Positions 23,769 through 32,401 of a DNA stretch of 37,012 bases are shown piece after piece. Position 1 is the first letter of the stretch. Each line of letters opens with the position of its first letter. Origin of the DNA: Neobacillus jeddahensis (GTDB taxonomy: Bacteria; Bacillota; Bacilli; Bacillales; Cytobacillaceae); the NCBI RefSeq assembly GCF_000612625.1, contig NZ_CCAS010000041.1:1-37012 (forward strand), read 5' to 3'. The translations under genes were made by a program, and so were the position numbers. The notes beneath the pieces are model-generated. The model was given only the letters and a program-made list of their open reading frames with translations, was not told the DNA's origin and did no database searches.

Positions 23769-23944
23769 AGCATCGCCCCCTTTTTAGAGAATGTATGATG
23801 TACATGACTTTTTCATGCAAGTTACTTTGGAATGCAGTTATTTAATTGATAAAAAAACGCAACCTTTGAATAAATTCGAATAGTACGACGTCTTTTTTTA
23901 TTTGGACAAGCATAAGATGTAAAAAAACTCTATGAGGTGATGAA

Positions 23945-24103
23945 ATGACAAATAAATTTGAGGCATTTATTGAAGATGTAAACAGCGAGGATAGTCGTAC
24001 TCTTCAAATAATAGAAAAGGTAACAGACACTATGTTTTTACTCGTTAAATGGGCAGGGATTCCATTTGTTTTGTATTTATTTTTTGTCATTTCAAGATGG
24101 TAA
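23945..24103 (+). CDS. Small single-pass membrane protein (52 aa)
   Basis: A 52-residue frame with GAGGTGATGAAATG at its start. The N-terminal half is charged (MTNKFEAFIEDVNSEDSRTL) and the C-terminal half is one membrane helix (FLLVKWAGIPFVLYLFFVIS) ending RW. It probably sits with its N-terminus inside the cell. It is convergent with yodN: only two bases separate the stop codons and no terminator lies between them. The family is not recognised. Confidence 0.62.
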   Translation: MTNKFEAFIEDVNSEDSRTLQIIEKVTDTMFLLVKWAGIPFVLYLFFVISRW

Positions 24104-24105
24104 CT

Positions 24106-24801
24106 TTAAACGTGACTTTTACCATCATTTCTTCCCAAACTTTCTAATTTTCGCAGAATTACTCGCATCACTTGATAATATTCAGGATCTTGAAACATTT
24201 CATATAAAATTCGATAATCATTAAAAATATCTAATAGATGATCAATTAATTCCTTTTTTTCTTTTTTTCGTTCGATTTCTTCAAATTCTGCTTTTCTCAC
24301 CATACTTTGAAGTTTAGGTTTTTTCTCAATCTGTTCCTGCTTATTAACTAAGTATAAAAGACCTAATTTTTGGATGAAGATATCGGCACTTTCAGCATCG
24401 GCTACAAGTGTCATTTCCTCTTCCCCCGCTTCAAGCCACTCCCCATCACTAACTCGCGAGAGCTCATAAATAACGTCTTCCCATGCATCCTCTTTGTAGC
24501 GCCAAATTTCTGTTCGAAAACCGACCACTTTAAATAAATCTGCACCATAACCGCTGACTTGAACTAAGTCACCGAAAAAAAACTTATATTCAATATCAAT
24601 TTGTTCTTGCTCCATCACTGTGCCATCATAGTCTGAGAGCAATTGTAAGGCCTCTTCAATATAGAGTCCTTCACTCTTATTCACTTCATATACATAATTA
24701 GCATCTAACCATTTTACATCTGTTATTTTGCCGACAGTACCATAAATTGTAATCACGACCGTATCGCCAATCTTATACTTCGGTTTTTTCCTTTTGACCA
24801 T
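24106..24801 (-). CDS. yodN: YodN family protein
   Basis: A 231-residue cytoplasmic protein similar to B. subtilis YodN, function unknown. Two similar beta-barrel modules of the KOW/SH3 type are visible: YKIGDTVVITIYGTVGKITD with YVYEVNKSEGLYIE, and FFFGDLVQVSGYGADLFKV with a following DVIYELSRVSDGEWLEAGEE. The C-terminal third is a charged helical region (KAEFEEIERKKEKKELIDHL). The repeated 'GD-V-V-YG' layout suggests binding of a nucleic acid or protein partner. The ATG at 24801 follows GAGAGG by about 10 bases; a TTG at 24819 is in frame but has no ribosome-binding site. Confidence 0.8.
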   Translation of the reverse strand: MVKRKKPKYKIGDTVVITIYGTVGKITDVKWLDANYVYEVNKSEGLYIEEALQLLSDYDGTVMEQEQIDIEYKFFFGDLVQVSGYGADLFKVVGFRTEIWRYKEDAWEDVIYELSRVSDGEWLEAGEEEMTLVADAESADIFIQKLGLLYLVNKQEQIEKKPKLQSMVRKAEFEEIERKKEKKELIDHLLDIFNDYRILYEMFQDPEYYQVMRVILRKLESLGRNDGKSHV

Positions 24802-24953
24802 GTCCTCCCATCCTCTCAATTGATTAGTCGTGAATTGATTACCATAGTATATGCGAGGTCATGTATATGGGGCACGTCTATTCTAATAAAAGCGCATGTA
24901 CCCATTTAGGAAAGATTACATTGAATCATCACGAGCCTCAATTCGCTATTACA

Positions 24954-24981
24954 TAAAAAAAATCGCCCATAAAAAGGCGAT
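24954..24981 (-). terminator. Terminator of yozE
   Basis: ATCGCC (24981-24976 on the minus strand) pairs with GGCGAT (24967-24962), followed by seven or eight T residues, about 20 bases after the yozE stop. Confidence 0.82.
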
Positions 24982-24999
24982 GTACTCAAATATTTAGGT

Positions 25000-25221
25000 T
25001 CATCTTTCTGACATACTATATTCCTGCCAGGCTTCATCAAAAACAATCATGGAAGGCAGATATTGTCCATTTAGTTCTAGATACGTACTAAGTTCTTGGT
25101 AATCTTCAGATGTCTTCGGGAACGCGTGATCCAAAAATGCATCATTCGCAAATGAACTGATGGCATCCTTCGGAGCAGGGTGTCTGTATTTCATTAAAAA
25201 GTGATAAAATGATTTCCTCAT
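25000..25221 (-). CDS. yozE: YozE family protein (SAM-like fold)
   Basis: A 73-residue protein of the YozE_SAM_like family, which adopts a small helical bundle. It shows the family start RKSFYHFLMKYRHPAPKD, then FANDAFLDHAFPKTSEDY and the end YLPSMIVFDEAWQEY. The function is unknown; the fold is found in nucleic-acid or protein-binding modules. AGGCGCTT-type sequence lies just before the ATG. The position between yodN and yokU is as in B. subtilis. Confidence 0.9.
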   Translation of the reverse strand: MRKSFYHFLMKYRHPAPKDAISSFANDAFLDHAFPKTSEDYQELSTYLELNGQYLPSMIVFDEAWQEYSMSER

Positions 25222-25357
25222 ACCTAAGCGCCTTTCTGATCCAATTTCGATTCTCCTAATTTCTATGAATTACTATAACGGATTCAATGAGTATCGTCCA
25301 GTTTCTATATCTATGAATTCTGCATTCGAAAAAGGAACAGACCTATCTTTGACGGCA

Positions 25358-25642
25358 TTAGGATGAACAATCGAAATAATTCCTTTTCAGTAATTTGGGC
25401 ATTTTCATTAAGGCTGCAAAGGTAATGACAGTTTCAATTTGCTTACAATCAATTAAAAACAATTGATTCTCTATTTCTTTAATCAGAAGTTCACTCTGAT
25501 ACACCATATTGCAATCGGGGCAGCGATGTGTAGGGGTTCCAATTATTTCAATTGCCCGTGTGCCATCCGGTAATTCCCAATAAACAGAAGCCTCGATCTC
25601 TTCAACATTCGATTTGTCGCACCATTCACATACCAGTTTCAC
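25358..25642 (-). CDS. yokU: YokU family zinc-finger protein
   Basis: A 94-residue protein with two zinc pairs, CEWC (5-8) and CPDC (41-44), resembling the YgiT/MqsA-type zinc-finger domain without the helix-turn-helix part. B. subtilis YokU lies beside kamA too. It starts at a GTG with AGGAGGG 7 bases upstream, only 12 bp after the kamA stop, so it is co-transcribed with kamA and should share its sigma-54 promoter. The function is unknown; no toxin gene that would make it an antitoxin is adjacent. Confidence 0.82.
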   Translation of the reverse strand: MKLVCEWCDKSNVEEIEASVYWELPDGTRAIEIIGTPTHRCPDCNMVYQSELLIKEIENQLFLIDCKQIETVITFAALMKMPKLLKRNYFDCSS

Positions 25643-25654
25643 TATACTTCCCTC

Positions 25655-27094
25655 CTATTCCTTCGTCGGACTTGTTGAATTGTGACCATCCTTTGAATCG
25701 TGGTCCCCTTTTTCTTTTTCAGACAATGCCTTATATTTTTTATCCTTTAATTCATCTCGTTTACCTCGTTTATCCTTCAATGAGGTATGGGTTGGATCTT
25801 GATTGTATTGCTGGCGTCGATTTAACCTTGTTAATCCTTCCGGCACTAAATTGAAATGTTGGTCATTCATAATTCCAGCAATACCGGCATGCGACATTTT
25901 CTCCTTCATATCAGGATAAACCTCTTGAAAATAGCCTTCTGCTCTTCCAGGGTTATAGTTTTCTGGTTCAGGATAGGAGGTGATTACACCTTCAAAATTT
26001 CGTAGAACTACCTTTTCTGGACTTTGTGAAATTAAATAATTGGGCTGCAACGCAATTTTGCCACCGCCGCCAGGGGCATCCACCACAAAAGTTGGTACCG
26101 CATAGCCGCTCGTATGTCCGCGCAACCCTTCAATGATTTCAAGACCTTTGGAAACAGGGGCTCGGAAATGGCCAATCCCTTCTGAAAGATCACATTGATA
26201 AATATAATATGGACGGACACGAATTTTTACGAGATCATGCATGAGTCGTTTCATGATCGGAACACTGTCATTAATACCTGCCAGAATGACAGATTGATTC
26301 CCCACTGGCACTCCAGCATTGGCCAGCATTTCACAGGCCCTTTTTGAATCCTCGGTAATCTCGATTGAAGTATTAAAGTGAGTATTCAACCAAATTGGGT
26401 GATATTTTTTTAAAATATTACACAGGTTTTCGGTAATGCGTTGTGGAAAGACAACAGGTGCCCTTGTCCCGATGCGTATAATTTCGACATGATCAATTTC
26501 TCGAAGATTTTTTAGGATATATTCTAAGATATTGTCATTAATTAACAATCCATCCCCACCAGAAATTAACACATCGCGAACCTCAGGGGTTTGCCTGATA
26601 TAGGAGATGGCCGCATCAAGCTGTTTCTTTGGAACTCCCATGCCAATTTGGCCAGAAAAACGCCTTCTTGTACAATAACGGCAGTACATCGAGCATTGGT
26701 TCGTGACTAGGAAAAGTACCCTGTCAGGGTAACGATGAGTCAAACCAGGGCTTGGCGAATCCTCATCTTCAAACAAGGGGTCTTCCAAGTCGTATTTCGT
26801 TTTATATATTTCTTTTGAAATCGGTACGGACTGCATCCGAATCGGGCAGCGTGGGTCATCTGGATTCATTAGGGAGGCATAATATGGAGTAATATTTAAT
26901 GGTATGGTTTTTGTAGAAATCCTTACTCCCTCTTCTTCATCAGGTGTTAAGTTAATCACCTTTTTTAAATCGTCCAAAGTCCTGATCGTATTCGTTAATT
27001 GCCAAAGCCAATCATTCCACTGTTCATCAGTCACTTCTTTCCAAAGCTCAATATCCTTCCAATATCTTTGTGGTTTATATAAAAATGATTTCAT
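25655..27094 (-). CDS. kamA: L-lysine 2,3-aminomutase KamA
   Basis: A 479-residue radical-SAM, PLP-dependent enzyme that converts L-alpha-lysine to L-beta-lysine. The 4Fe-4S motif is CSMYCRYC (Cys134, 138, 141). The GGD motif follows at about 179-181. The PLP Lys is Lys346 in PGGGGKIALQ. The last ~45 residues form a charged, Lys/Asp-rich tail (KDKKYKALSEKEKGD) typical of Bacillus members. GGGGGAACGTACA precedes the ATG. Transcription should start at the -24/-12 site at 27129-27146, activated by the neighbouring KamR-like protein. As I recall, the kam locus of B. thuringiensis is controlled by sigma-54 and SigK in this way. Confidence 0.96.
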   Translation of the reverse strand: MKSFLYKPQRYWKDIELWKEVTDEQWNDWLWQLTNTIRTLDDLKKVINLTPDEEEGVRISTKTIPLNITPYYASLMNPDDPRCPIRMQSVPISKEIYKTKYDLEDPLFEDEDSPSPGLTHRYPDRVLFLVTNQCSMYCRYCTRRRFSGQIGMGVPKKQLDAAISYIRQTPEVRDVLISGGDGLLINDNILEYILKNLREIDHVEIIRIGTRAPVVFPQRITENLCNILKKYHPIWLNTHFNTSIEITEDSKRACEMLANAGVPVGNQSVILAGINDSVPIMKRLMHDLVKIRVRPYYIYQCDLSEGIGHFRAPVSKGLEIIEGLRGHTSGYAVPTFVVDAPGGGGKIALQPNYLISQSPEKVVLRNFEGVITSYPEPENYNPGRAEGYFQEVYPDMKEKMSHAGIAGIMNDQHFNLVPEGLTRLNRRQQYNQDPTHTSLKDKRGKRDELKDKKYKALSEKEKGDHDSKDGHNSTSPTKE

Positions 27095-27128
27095 TGTACG
27101 TTCCCCCTATCTAGCTTTACTAAATTAC

Positions 27129-27146
27129 ATGCAAGTATTGTGCCAA
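27129..27146 (-). promoter_or_regulatory. Sigma-54 (SigL) promoter of kamA
   Basis: TTGGCAC (27146-27140), five bases, then TTGCAT (27134-27129): an essentially perfect match to the -24/-12 consensus TTGGCACNNNNNTTGCA, with the correct GG-to-GC spacing. The predicted start is about 25 bases before the kamA ATG. Confidence 0.92.
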
Positions 27147-27251
27147 AATTCAATAATGAGATCTAATTGTTTGTGGGGCTTACAACCTTGCTCCCAGTAC
27201 ACTTTAGCCTAATTTTGCTGGAATTGGGGGGTCTTTTTCTCTTTTTAAATT

Positions 27252-27277
27252 GAAAAAGACGCCGATTATTCGGCGCC
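27252..27277 (-). terminator. Terminator of the sigma-54 activator gene
   Basis: GGCGCCGA pairs with TCGGCGTC (one G-U) around ATAA, followed by TTTTTC on the minus strand, immediately after the stop codon. It isolates kamA from the upstream ablB-kamR unit. Confidence 0.88.
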
Positions 27278-28672
27278 TTAATTGAGTATTTTTTTAAGCT
27301 TATATTGCAATGTTTGTCTTGGTATTTCTAATATCTTTGCAGCTTGGTTAATATTCCCTTCACTTTGATGTAGGGCATTTAAGATGAGTTGTTTCTCAAC
27401 TTTTGCGAGATGCTCCTTTAGGGATAAATCTTCAAGTGGAACCTCACTCTCCTCTGACGGAGTTGGATATTTCCTCAGCATGATAGGTAAATCTTCCATC
27501 CTCAGCCGTTCTCCTTCACCAACATTCATCATATATTCAATCGTATGTTTTAATTCTCGAACATTGCCAGGCCATTGATAATCAAGGAAAAATAGCTCCA
27601 GCATCTTTTCGATACTATTTATGTCCTTATTGAGTTTTTTATTAAACTCTTGAATGAAGTAATCGGTTAAAAATAATATATCATCTTTCCGATCTCGTAA
27701 CGGTAGGAGGGAAAAGGTAAATACATTCAACCGATAATATAGATCATTGCGAAGTTTTTGGTCTTGCAATGCCATTGTTGGGTGCACATTCATCGCAGTG
27801 ATCACCCTTACGTTCACGGAAATATTTTGTGTGCTCCCGACTCTGCGCACCATGCCGTCCTCTAATACTCTTAACAACTTGGCCTGTAGCTCTATTGGCA
27901 TCGTATGTAGTTCGTCGAGGAAAAGTGTACCACCATCTGCAAGTTCAAATAGTCCTTTACGATCTACCGCTCCAGTGTAGCTCCCTTTTGCGGTGCCAAA
28001 AAGTATGCTTTCTAGGAGGGTTTCTGGAATAGCGGCGCAGTTCTGAGCAATAAACGCACCACCCGAACGGAGCGATTCATGATGGATACCCTGGACAAAT
28101 AATTCCTTGCCTGTCCCTGACTCCCCATAAACAAGTATAGGAGAATCAGATTTTGCCAGTTTCCTAGCCTCGGTGATCGTATTTAAAAAATCAGGATTCA
28201 CCGTCTTTATATCACTTAAGATATAGCGTACTTGCTTCAATCCCTTTTTGTTCTTGCCTTTATGAAAGCTTTTTTGTAAATCTAAGAGTCGCTCCGCAAG
28301 CAGCTTCATTCGGGAATAATCTTTGGCAATTTCAACGGCACCGATGATATCTTCTCCCAGAAAAATAGGAAGAGTGGTATTAATAGTGTCAATCCTCACT
28401 CCATGGACATTTACATAAACCTGTGTTTGATTAAAGATTGGTTTGCCCGTTTTCATAACCTTTAACAAGGTGCTCGACTCTTCTGTAAGCGAAGGGAAGG
28501 CGTCAATTAAATGCTTACCCAACACTTCCTTCACATTCATGCCATCATGTTTGGCAGCAACTTCATTATAAAAAATAGTTTTTCCGTCTGTATTGACCAC
28601 ATGAATCCCCTCATCAATACTCTTAAGAATGGCTGTAAGTACTTCTTGCGTTAAAGCAATTAATTGGACCAC
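27278..28672 (-). CDS. kamR: Sigma-54-dependent transcriptional activator (KamR-like)
   Basis: A 464-residue enhancer-binding protein. A PAS sensor lies at about 10-115 ([15 protein letters not shown] region), an AAA+ domain at about 155-390 and a Fis-type helix-turn-helix at the end ([19 protein letters not shown]). Walker A is GESGTGKE (183-190), the sigma-54 contact loop is GSYTGA (230-235; classical GAFTGA) and Walker B is GGTLFLDE (247-254). The start is a GTG with AGGGAAAGGAC upstream. It follows ablB by 70 bp and is followed by a terminator and then the kamA sigma-54 promoter, so kamA is its obvious target. The ligand of the PAS domain is unknown; lysine or a derivative is inferred. 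Confidence 0.9.
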   Translation of the reverse strand: MVQLIALTQEVLTAILKSIDEGIHVVNTDGKTIFYNEVAAKHDGMNVKEVLGKHLIDAFPSLTEESSTLLKVMKTGKPIFNQTQVYVNVHGVRIDTINTTLPIFLGEDIIGAVEIAKDYSRMKLLAERLLDLQKSFHKGKNKKGLKQVRYILSDIKTVNPDFLNTITEARKLAKSDSPILVYGESGTGKELFVQGIHHESLRSGGAFIAQNCAAIPETLLESILFGTAKGSYTGAVDRKGLFELADGGTLFLDELHTMPIELQAKLLRVLEDGMVRRVGSTQNISVNVRVITAMNVHPTMALQDQKLRNDLYYRLNVFTFSLLPLRDRKDDILFLTDYFIQEFNKKLNKDINSIEKMLELFFLDYQWPGNVRELKHTIEYMMNVGEGERLRMEDLPIMLRKYPTPSEESEVPLEDLSLKEHLAKVEKQLILNALHQSEGNINQAAKILEIPRQTLQYKLKKILN

Positions 28673-28742
28673 GTCCTTTCCCTCCCTTCATTAACAGGTG
28701 ATACTGCCACTGCCGAAAAACTGGCACTTATGTGCTTAAATT

Positions 28743-29597
28743 TTAGCAATTTGCCAGATTCTTTACCCACATATTCATATTTTCAAGTTTGTCATAAATA
28801 TAACAATTATTCATTAGTCGTCCCCGGTACGAATAACCAAGTTGGAATAAAACGGCGTTCATTCCAAAGGATAATGCTCTTGCAATCGAATAGGCACAAA
28901 AGATACCTGATCGCTTCAGTTCCTGTTCAAGCTCCTGTAAGATAATTTTCATCAATCCATATTTCCGATGTTCGGTTAAGGTTGCGCAGTCCGTTAATTC
29001 TGCATTCTTATAAAAGCCATTGATTTCCGCAGAGGCCGCGCTGACAATTTTCCCTTGATAAAAAAAGACGTAATAAACTGTTCCTTCCCTCATTGACTTT
29101 TTAACATAGTCAGGATCATGCAAGGGAGTTGGATAGATTTGAAAAACCTGTTTGTACAATGCCGAGAGCTCTTCAGCACAGCTTTCATCTGCCTTCTTTA
29201 ATGTATATTCCTTCGGTGGCGTCATTTTTTCCTTGGTCGTATTTAATTGATAAATACTATGAATAATTCCGTCTTCGGTAACCCAGTGATCGTTCTGCTT
29301 ACGATCTGGGGTATAAAATTTCGAGAAAAAATGAGCATCTGATCCAAGAAAAAATCGATCCACCACAGCTTCTGGCTGAAGGCCTGCTTCCATAAACGTA
29401 AAATAATCCTCACTGCGCCCCTTAATGATTAGCTTTTCGGCATGATGCTTTTGCACAAGTTCCTCGGCTTTTTCAAGCAATAAGTTTATATTTCCACGAT
29501 AATCTTCCACCCTAATTCGTTTATTAAACGGATCTAAATACACTTCAAGGAAATAGTTACTTTCCTCAATCATCAATGTTGATGCTGACTCATTCAT
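28743..29597 (-). CDS. ablB: Beta-lysine N6-acetyltransferase AblB (YodP)
   Basis: A 284-residue GNAT enzyme. AblB acetylates the epsilon amino group of beta-lysine made by KamA to give N-epsilon-acetyl-beta-lysine, an osmolyte in methanogens. In Bacillus the product may instead be an intermediate. The N-terminal half (to about 130) is the family-specific domain (FLEVYLDPFNKRIRVEDYRG); the C-terminal GNAT domain starts at about 135 (EYTLKKADESCAEELSALYK) and ends with the acetyl-CoA region HRKYGLMKIILQELE. I start it at the ATG at 29597, 8 bases after GGGAG; the in-frame GTG at 29606 overlaps that site. A strong terminator upstream separates it from yodQ. Confidence 0.92.
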   Translation of the reverse strand: MNESASTLMIEESNYFLEVYLDPFNKRIRVEDYRGNINLLLEKAEELVQKHHAEKLIIKGRSEDYFTFMEAGLQPEAVVDRFFLGSDAHFFSKFYTPDRKQNDHWVTEDGIIHSIYQLNTTKEKMTPPKEYTLKKADESCAEELSALYKQVFQIYPTPLHDPDYVKKSMREGTVYYVFFYQGKIVSAASAEINGFYKNAELTDCATLTEHRKYGLMKIILQELEQELKRSGIFCAYSIARALSFGMNAVLFQLGYSYRGRLMNNCYIYDKLENMNMWVKNLANC

Positions 29598-29649
29598 ACA
29601 CGTCACTCCCAGACAATTTACTCATCCTTTAATGTACCACTTCTAGTTG

Positions 29650-29686
29650 AAAAAAGTCTGGCCTAAGAATTGAGCCAGACTTTTTT
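29650..29686 (-). terminator. Terminator after yodQ (bidirectional)
   Basis: AAAAAAGTCTGGC and GCCAGACTTTTTT are perfect 13-base arms. The hairpin ends the yodTSRQ transcript and lies 50-90 bases before ablB. Confidence 0.93.
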
Positions 29687-29732
29687 ATAACTCTTATTAA
29701 AACTAATAAACTTTAGTTTGGTCATTTCCTCT

Positions 29733-29760
29733 ATTATAACAATCTTTAAATCGTTATAAT
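29733..29760. repeat. AT-rich inverted repeat between yodQ and its terminator
   Basis: ATTATAACAAT (29733-29743) and ATCGTTATAAT (29750-29760) are inverted with 10 of 11 positions matching and a 6-base gap. It lies directly after the yodQ stop codon. It could be a transcription-factor operator for ablB-kamR or only a weak hairpin. Confidence 0.55.
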
Positions 29761-29761
29761 T

Positions 29762-31030
29762 CTATTTATCTATTTCGCACCATTTTAATAATGTTAATGC
29801 AATAATTTCACTTGCCGCAAACATATCCTCAAGAATGATATGCTCATTTGCATCGTGTGCTGTTTCCGTAATTCCAGGTCCAAACACAACGACAGGTGTA
29901 TTTCCTACTGTTGAAAGAATCCCTCCGTCTGTCCCCCATGGACTAGCTTCGATCACAGGACCATCTCCCTTAACTACCTCAAAACTTTTGATCAGTTCAT
30001 TCATTAAGGGATGGTCACTGTTAATGCTTCCAGGCTGCCATCTGCCACCGAACCATTCAAGTTTGAGCGGATATTTGCGGAACCATTCTTCCTGATTGCT
30101 CAGTTCTTCCAGACAGCTCTCCATTTCAAGCTGTGCTGACTTAATCGTTTCCTCTGGCGACACTCCCATTCTTCCTTCAATAATAGCGGTGTCAGGCACC
30201 GAAGAAGGCCATTCTCCACTTGAGATTTTGCCAATATTGATCGGTATTGGGATTGGGATTTTTTTGAAGAGAGGATCGGTAATCCTGGCATTTCGAACTT
30301 TCTCTAATTGTTGTAATTTGTTAATGACAAGGAGTGACTTTTCAATGGCACTTACTCCTTCGTATCTTGTTCCTCCATGGGCTGCTTTCCCAGTGACGGT
30401 AACTCTAAACCACATCGACCCCTGTTGTTTAGGGAAAATCTTCATATTCGTTGGTTCAGGAATGATCGCACCATCCGCCTTGTACCCTCGAAGTACAGCG
30501 GCAAGTGTACCAGCTCCGCCACTTTCTTCTTCAATTACACTTTGAAAAATAACATCACCTTTTAGCTTAATCCCATTCGCAATGATCGATTCAATCGCCA
30601 TTAAAAGGGCAACATTTCCCCCCTTCATATCTGTTGCGCCTCTTCCATATAGTTTCCCACACTCAATCAGTCCGCTAAATGGATCATGGTTCCAGCTCGA
30701 GGAATCTCCAACGGGAACAACATCGATATGGCCATTTAATATAATGGACCTTCCATCACCTGAACCTTTAAGGACAGCAACCAAATTTGGATTTCCCTCG
30801 AAACCTTTACGGTCACAACAATAGGCGGGGTGGCTTCTTAACTCAGCCTCGTCAATTTCCCAAATATCCAGTAATAGCCCAAGCTGGCGGCATTTTTCAA
30901 TCACGATTGCTTGTGTGCTGCTTTCATTTTCTCTCGTACTGTTTTCTCGGACTAGTATTTGTAAAAATCTTGCTGCTCGAGCCCGATTATCCTTTAGCCA
31001 TTGCATAACTTGTAACTCATATTTATTCAA
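29762..31030 (-). CDS. yodQ: M20-family deacylase YodQ
   Basis: A 422-residue zinc peptidase/deacylase of the ArgE/DapE type. Metal and catalytic motifs are GHIDVVPVGD, GRGATDMKGG and the Glu pair in SVIEEESGG; the dimerisation (lid) domain spans about 190-310. Given its operon partners, a role in removing an acyl group from an N-acylated lysine derivative is inferred. I start it at the TTG at 31030 (MNKYELQVMQWL): AGGAGG lies 9 bases upstream and this leaves a 28-bp gap after yodR. The longer frame starting at 31087 would overlap yodR and carry no ribosome-binding site. Confidence 0.87.
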   Translation of the reverse strand: MNKYELQVMQWLKDNRARAARFLQILVRENSTRENESSTQAIVIEKCRQLGLLLDIWEIDEAELRSHPAYCCDRKGFEGNPNLVAVLKGSGDGRSIILNGHIDVVPVGDSSSWNHDPFSGLIECGKLYGRGATDMKGGNVALLMAIESIIANGIKLKGDVIFQSVIEEESGGAGTLAAVLRGYKADGAIIPEPTNMKIFPKQQGSMWFRVTVTGKAAHGGTRYEGVSAIEKSLLVINKLQQLEKVRNARITDPLFKKIPIPIPINIGKISSGEWPSSVPDTAIIEGRMGVSPEETIKSAQLEMESCLEELSNQEEWFRKYPLKLEWFGGRWQPGSINSDHPLMNELIKSFEVVKGDGPVIEASPWGTDGGILSTVGNTPVVVFGPGITETAHDANEHIILEDMFAASEIIALTLLKWCEIDK

Positions 31031-31058
31031 ATGCTCCACACCTCCTGGAAAATTATTG

Positions 31059-31730
31059 CTAGTATGGGATTTCTCGAACTGTTTCACTGATCAAAAATTG
31101 ACACCCTGTTTTATTAATGACATTTTTAATTTCAAAAGGGGCAAATAATTCTGTTAACAACAAGCCCTTTTCTGTTACCTTAAAAACAGCTAATTCAGTT
31201 ACAATAAGATCCACACAGGCCTTAGTGGTCAATGGTAATGAGCAGGATGAGACAATTTTGGAATTGCCATGTTTATCGCAATGATTCATCACTACAATTA
31301 CTTTTTTCGCTTTTTGGGCTAGCTCCATAGCCCCCCCCATTCCCGGGACCTTTTTCCCCGGAACAATCCAATTAGCAAGATCACCATTCTCGCTAACCTG
31401 CAATGAGCCTAATATCGTCATATCGACTCTTCCCCTGCGAATCATCCCGAAGGAAATTGCGCTGTCACAATAAGAGCCACCACTCATTAAGGTGACAGGA
31501 TATCCTCCAGCATTACACAAATTTTCATCCTCTTCTCCATCAGCCGGACTGGGTCCCATCCCGGTAATTCCATTTTCCGCGTGAAACATCACTCTCATGT
31601 TTTTTTGTAAATAATTTGGTACAAGTGAAGGAATACCGATACCGAGGTTTACAACCATTCCATTTTGAATCTCCTCCGCAGCCCTCCTTGCCATTTGATT
31701 ACGAGTGACTACTCCCAAGCCCATTTCCAA
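31059..31730 (-). CDS. yodR: CoA-transferase subunit B YodR
   Basis: A 223-residue beta subunit of a 3-oxoacid CoA-transferase-type enzyme (family I). The glycine-rich GMVVNLGIGIPSLVP and the catalytic-Glu motif AENGITGMGP (the Glu attacks the acyl-CoA) are visible, then SGGSYCDSAISFGMIRRGRV. The subunit works with YodS to move CoA between acids; the acid here is unknown, but a product of the lysine route is likely. It overlaps the end of yodS by about 20 bases, with AAGGGG upstream of a TTG/ATG start. It is third in the yodT-S-R-Q unit. Confidence 0.9.
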   Translation of the reverse strand: MEMGLGVVTRNQMARRAAEEIQNGMVVNLGIGIPSLVPNYLQKNMRVMFHAENGITGMGPSPADGEEDENLCNAGGYPVTLMSGGSYCDSAISFGMIRRGRVDMTILGSLQVSENGDLANWIVPGKKVPGMGGAMELAQKAKKVIVVMNHCDKHGNSKIVSSCSLPLTTKACVDLIVTELAVFKVTEKGLLLTELFAPFEIKNVINKTGCQFLISETVREIPY

Positions 31731-32401
31731 TTCACCCCTTTTGATAGAATGATATAATCCACGAACACTCCAGGCGTAATGATTTCATCTGGGGCAAGGC
31801 TGCCTATTGGTACGATTTCATCTACTTCCGCTATCGTGGTCTTCCCTGCCATCGCAACCAGTGGATTGGTATTTCGGGCACTTTTGTCATAAATTAAATT
31901 GCCATACTCATCCGCTTTTTTTGCATAAACGATCGAAACATCTGCCGTTAAGGCCGTTTCGACGAGATATTTTTTACCATCCAGAATATAAACGGGTTTG
32001 TCTTTCGAAACCATTTCACTATCCAACCCAATATCAGATAGGATCGCAGGAATACCCACTCCTCCTGCGCGAATCCGTTCTGCCAATATCCCCTGCGGTA
32101 CAAACTCTACTTCAAGTTTACCTTCATGCATGAACTGACCTGCAAAAGGATTTGAACCGATATGTGAAGCAATGACCTTCTTGACTAAACCCCGGCTGAC
32201 TAATTTGCCGATGCCAATCTCAGGAAAACCAGTATCATTGCCAATCAACGTAATATTGCCAACTTCCTTTTCCAAAATACCATCAATGATTGTTGGTGGT
32301 GACCCTACTCCACCAAACCCACCAAACATTAATGACATTCCTTCATAGAACAAGTCCAAAACGGTTTCGATGGATGTCATTTTCCCGAATGGATTTTCCA
32401 T
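31709..32401 (-). CDS. yodS: CoA-transferase subunit A YodS
   Basis: A 230-residue alpha subunit of a 3-oxoacid CoA-transferase. The start carries a strong family signature (LMFGGFGGVGSPPTIIDGIL), followed by NDTGFPEIGIGKLVSRGLVK and IGSNPFAGQFMHEGKLEVEF. The C-terminal part has ARNTNPLVAMAGKTTIAEVD. It pairs with YodR to form the active heteromer. Its ATG overlaps the yodT stop codon (TAATG), giving translational coupling. It is second in the operon. Confidence 0.92.
   Translation of the reverse strand: MENPFGKMTSIETVLDLFYEGMSLMFGGFGGVGSPPTIIDGILEKEVGNITLIGNDTGFPEIGIGKLVSRGLVKKVIASHIGSNPFAGQFMHEGKLEVEFVPQGILAERIRAGGVGIPAILSDIGLDSEMVSKDKPVYILDGKKYLVETALTADVSIVYAKKADEYGNLIYDKSARNTNPLVAMAGKTTIAEVDEIVPIGSLAPDEIITPGVFVDYIILSKGVNWKWAWE

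Noticed and set aside
28716..28735. CTGGCAC followed by TGCTTA, resembling a second sigma-54 promoter
   Set aside because: The GG-to-GC distance is one base too short and it points antisense into ablB; no gene would be served.
30096..30545. 149-codon plus-strand open frame inside yodQ
   Set aside because: It is a shadow of the well-supported minus-strand M20 deacylase, with no ribosome-binding site and a low-complexity Ser/Pro-rich product.
31807..32133. 108-codon plus-strand open frame inside yodS
   Set aside because: Antisense shadow of the CoA-transferase subunit; no family resemblance and no start signal.
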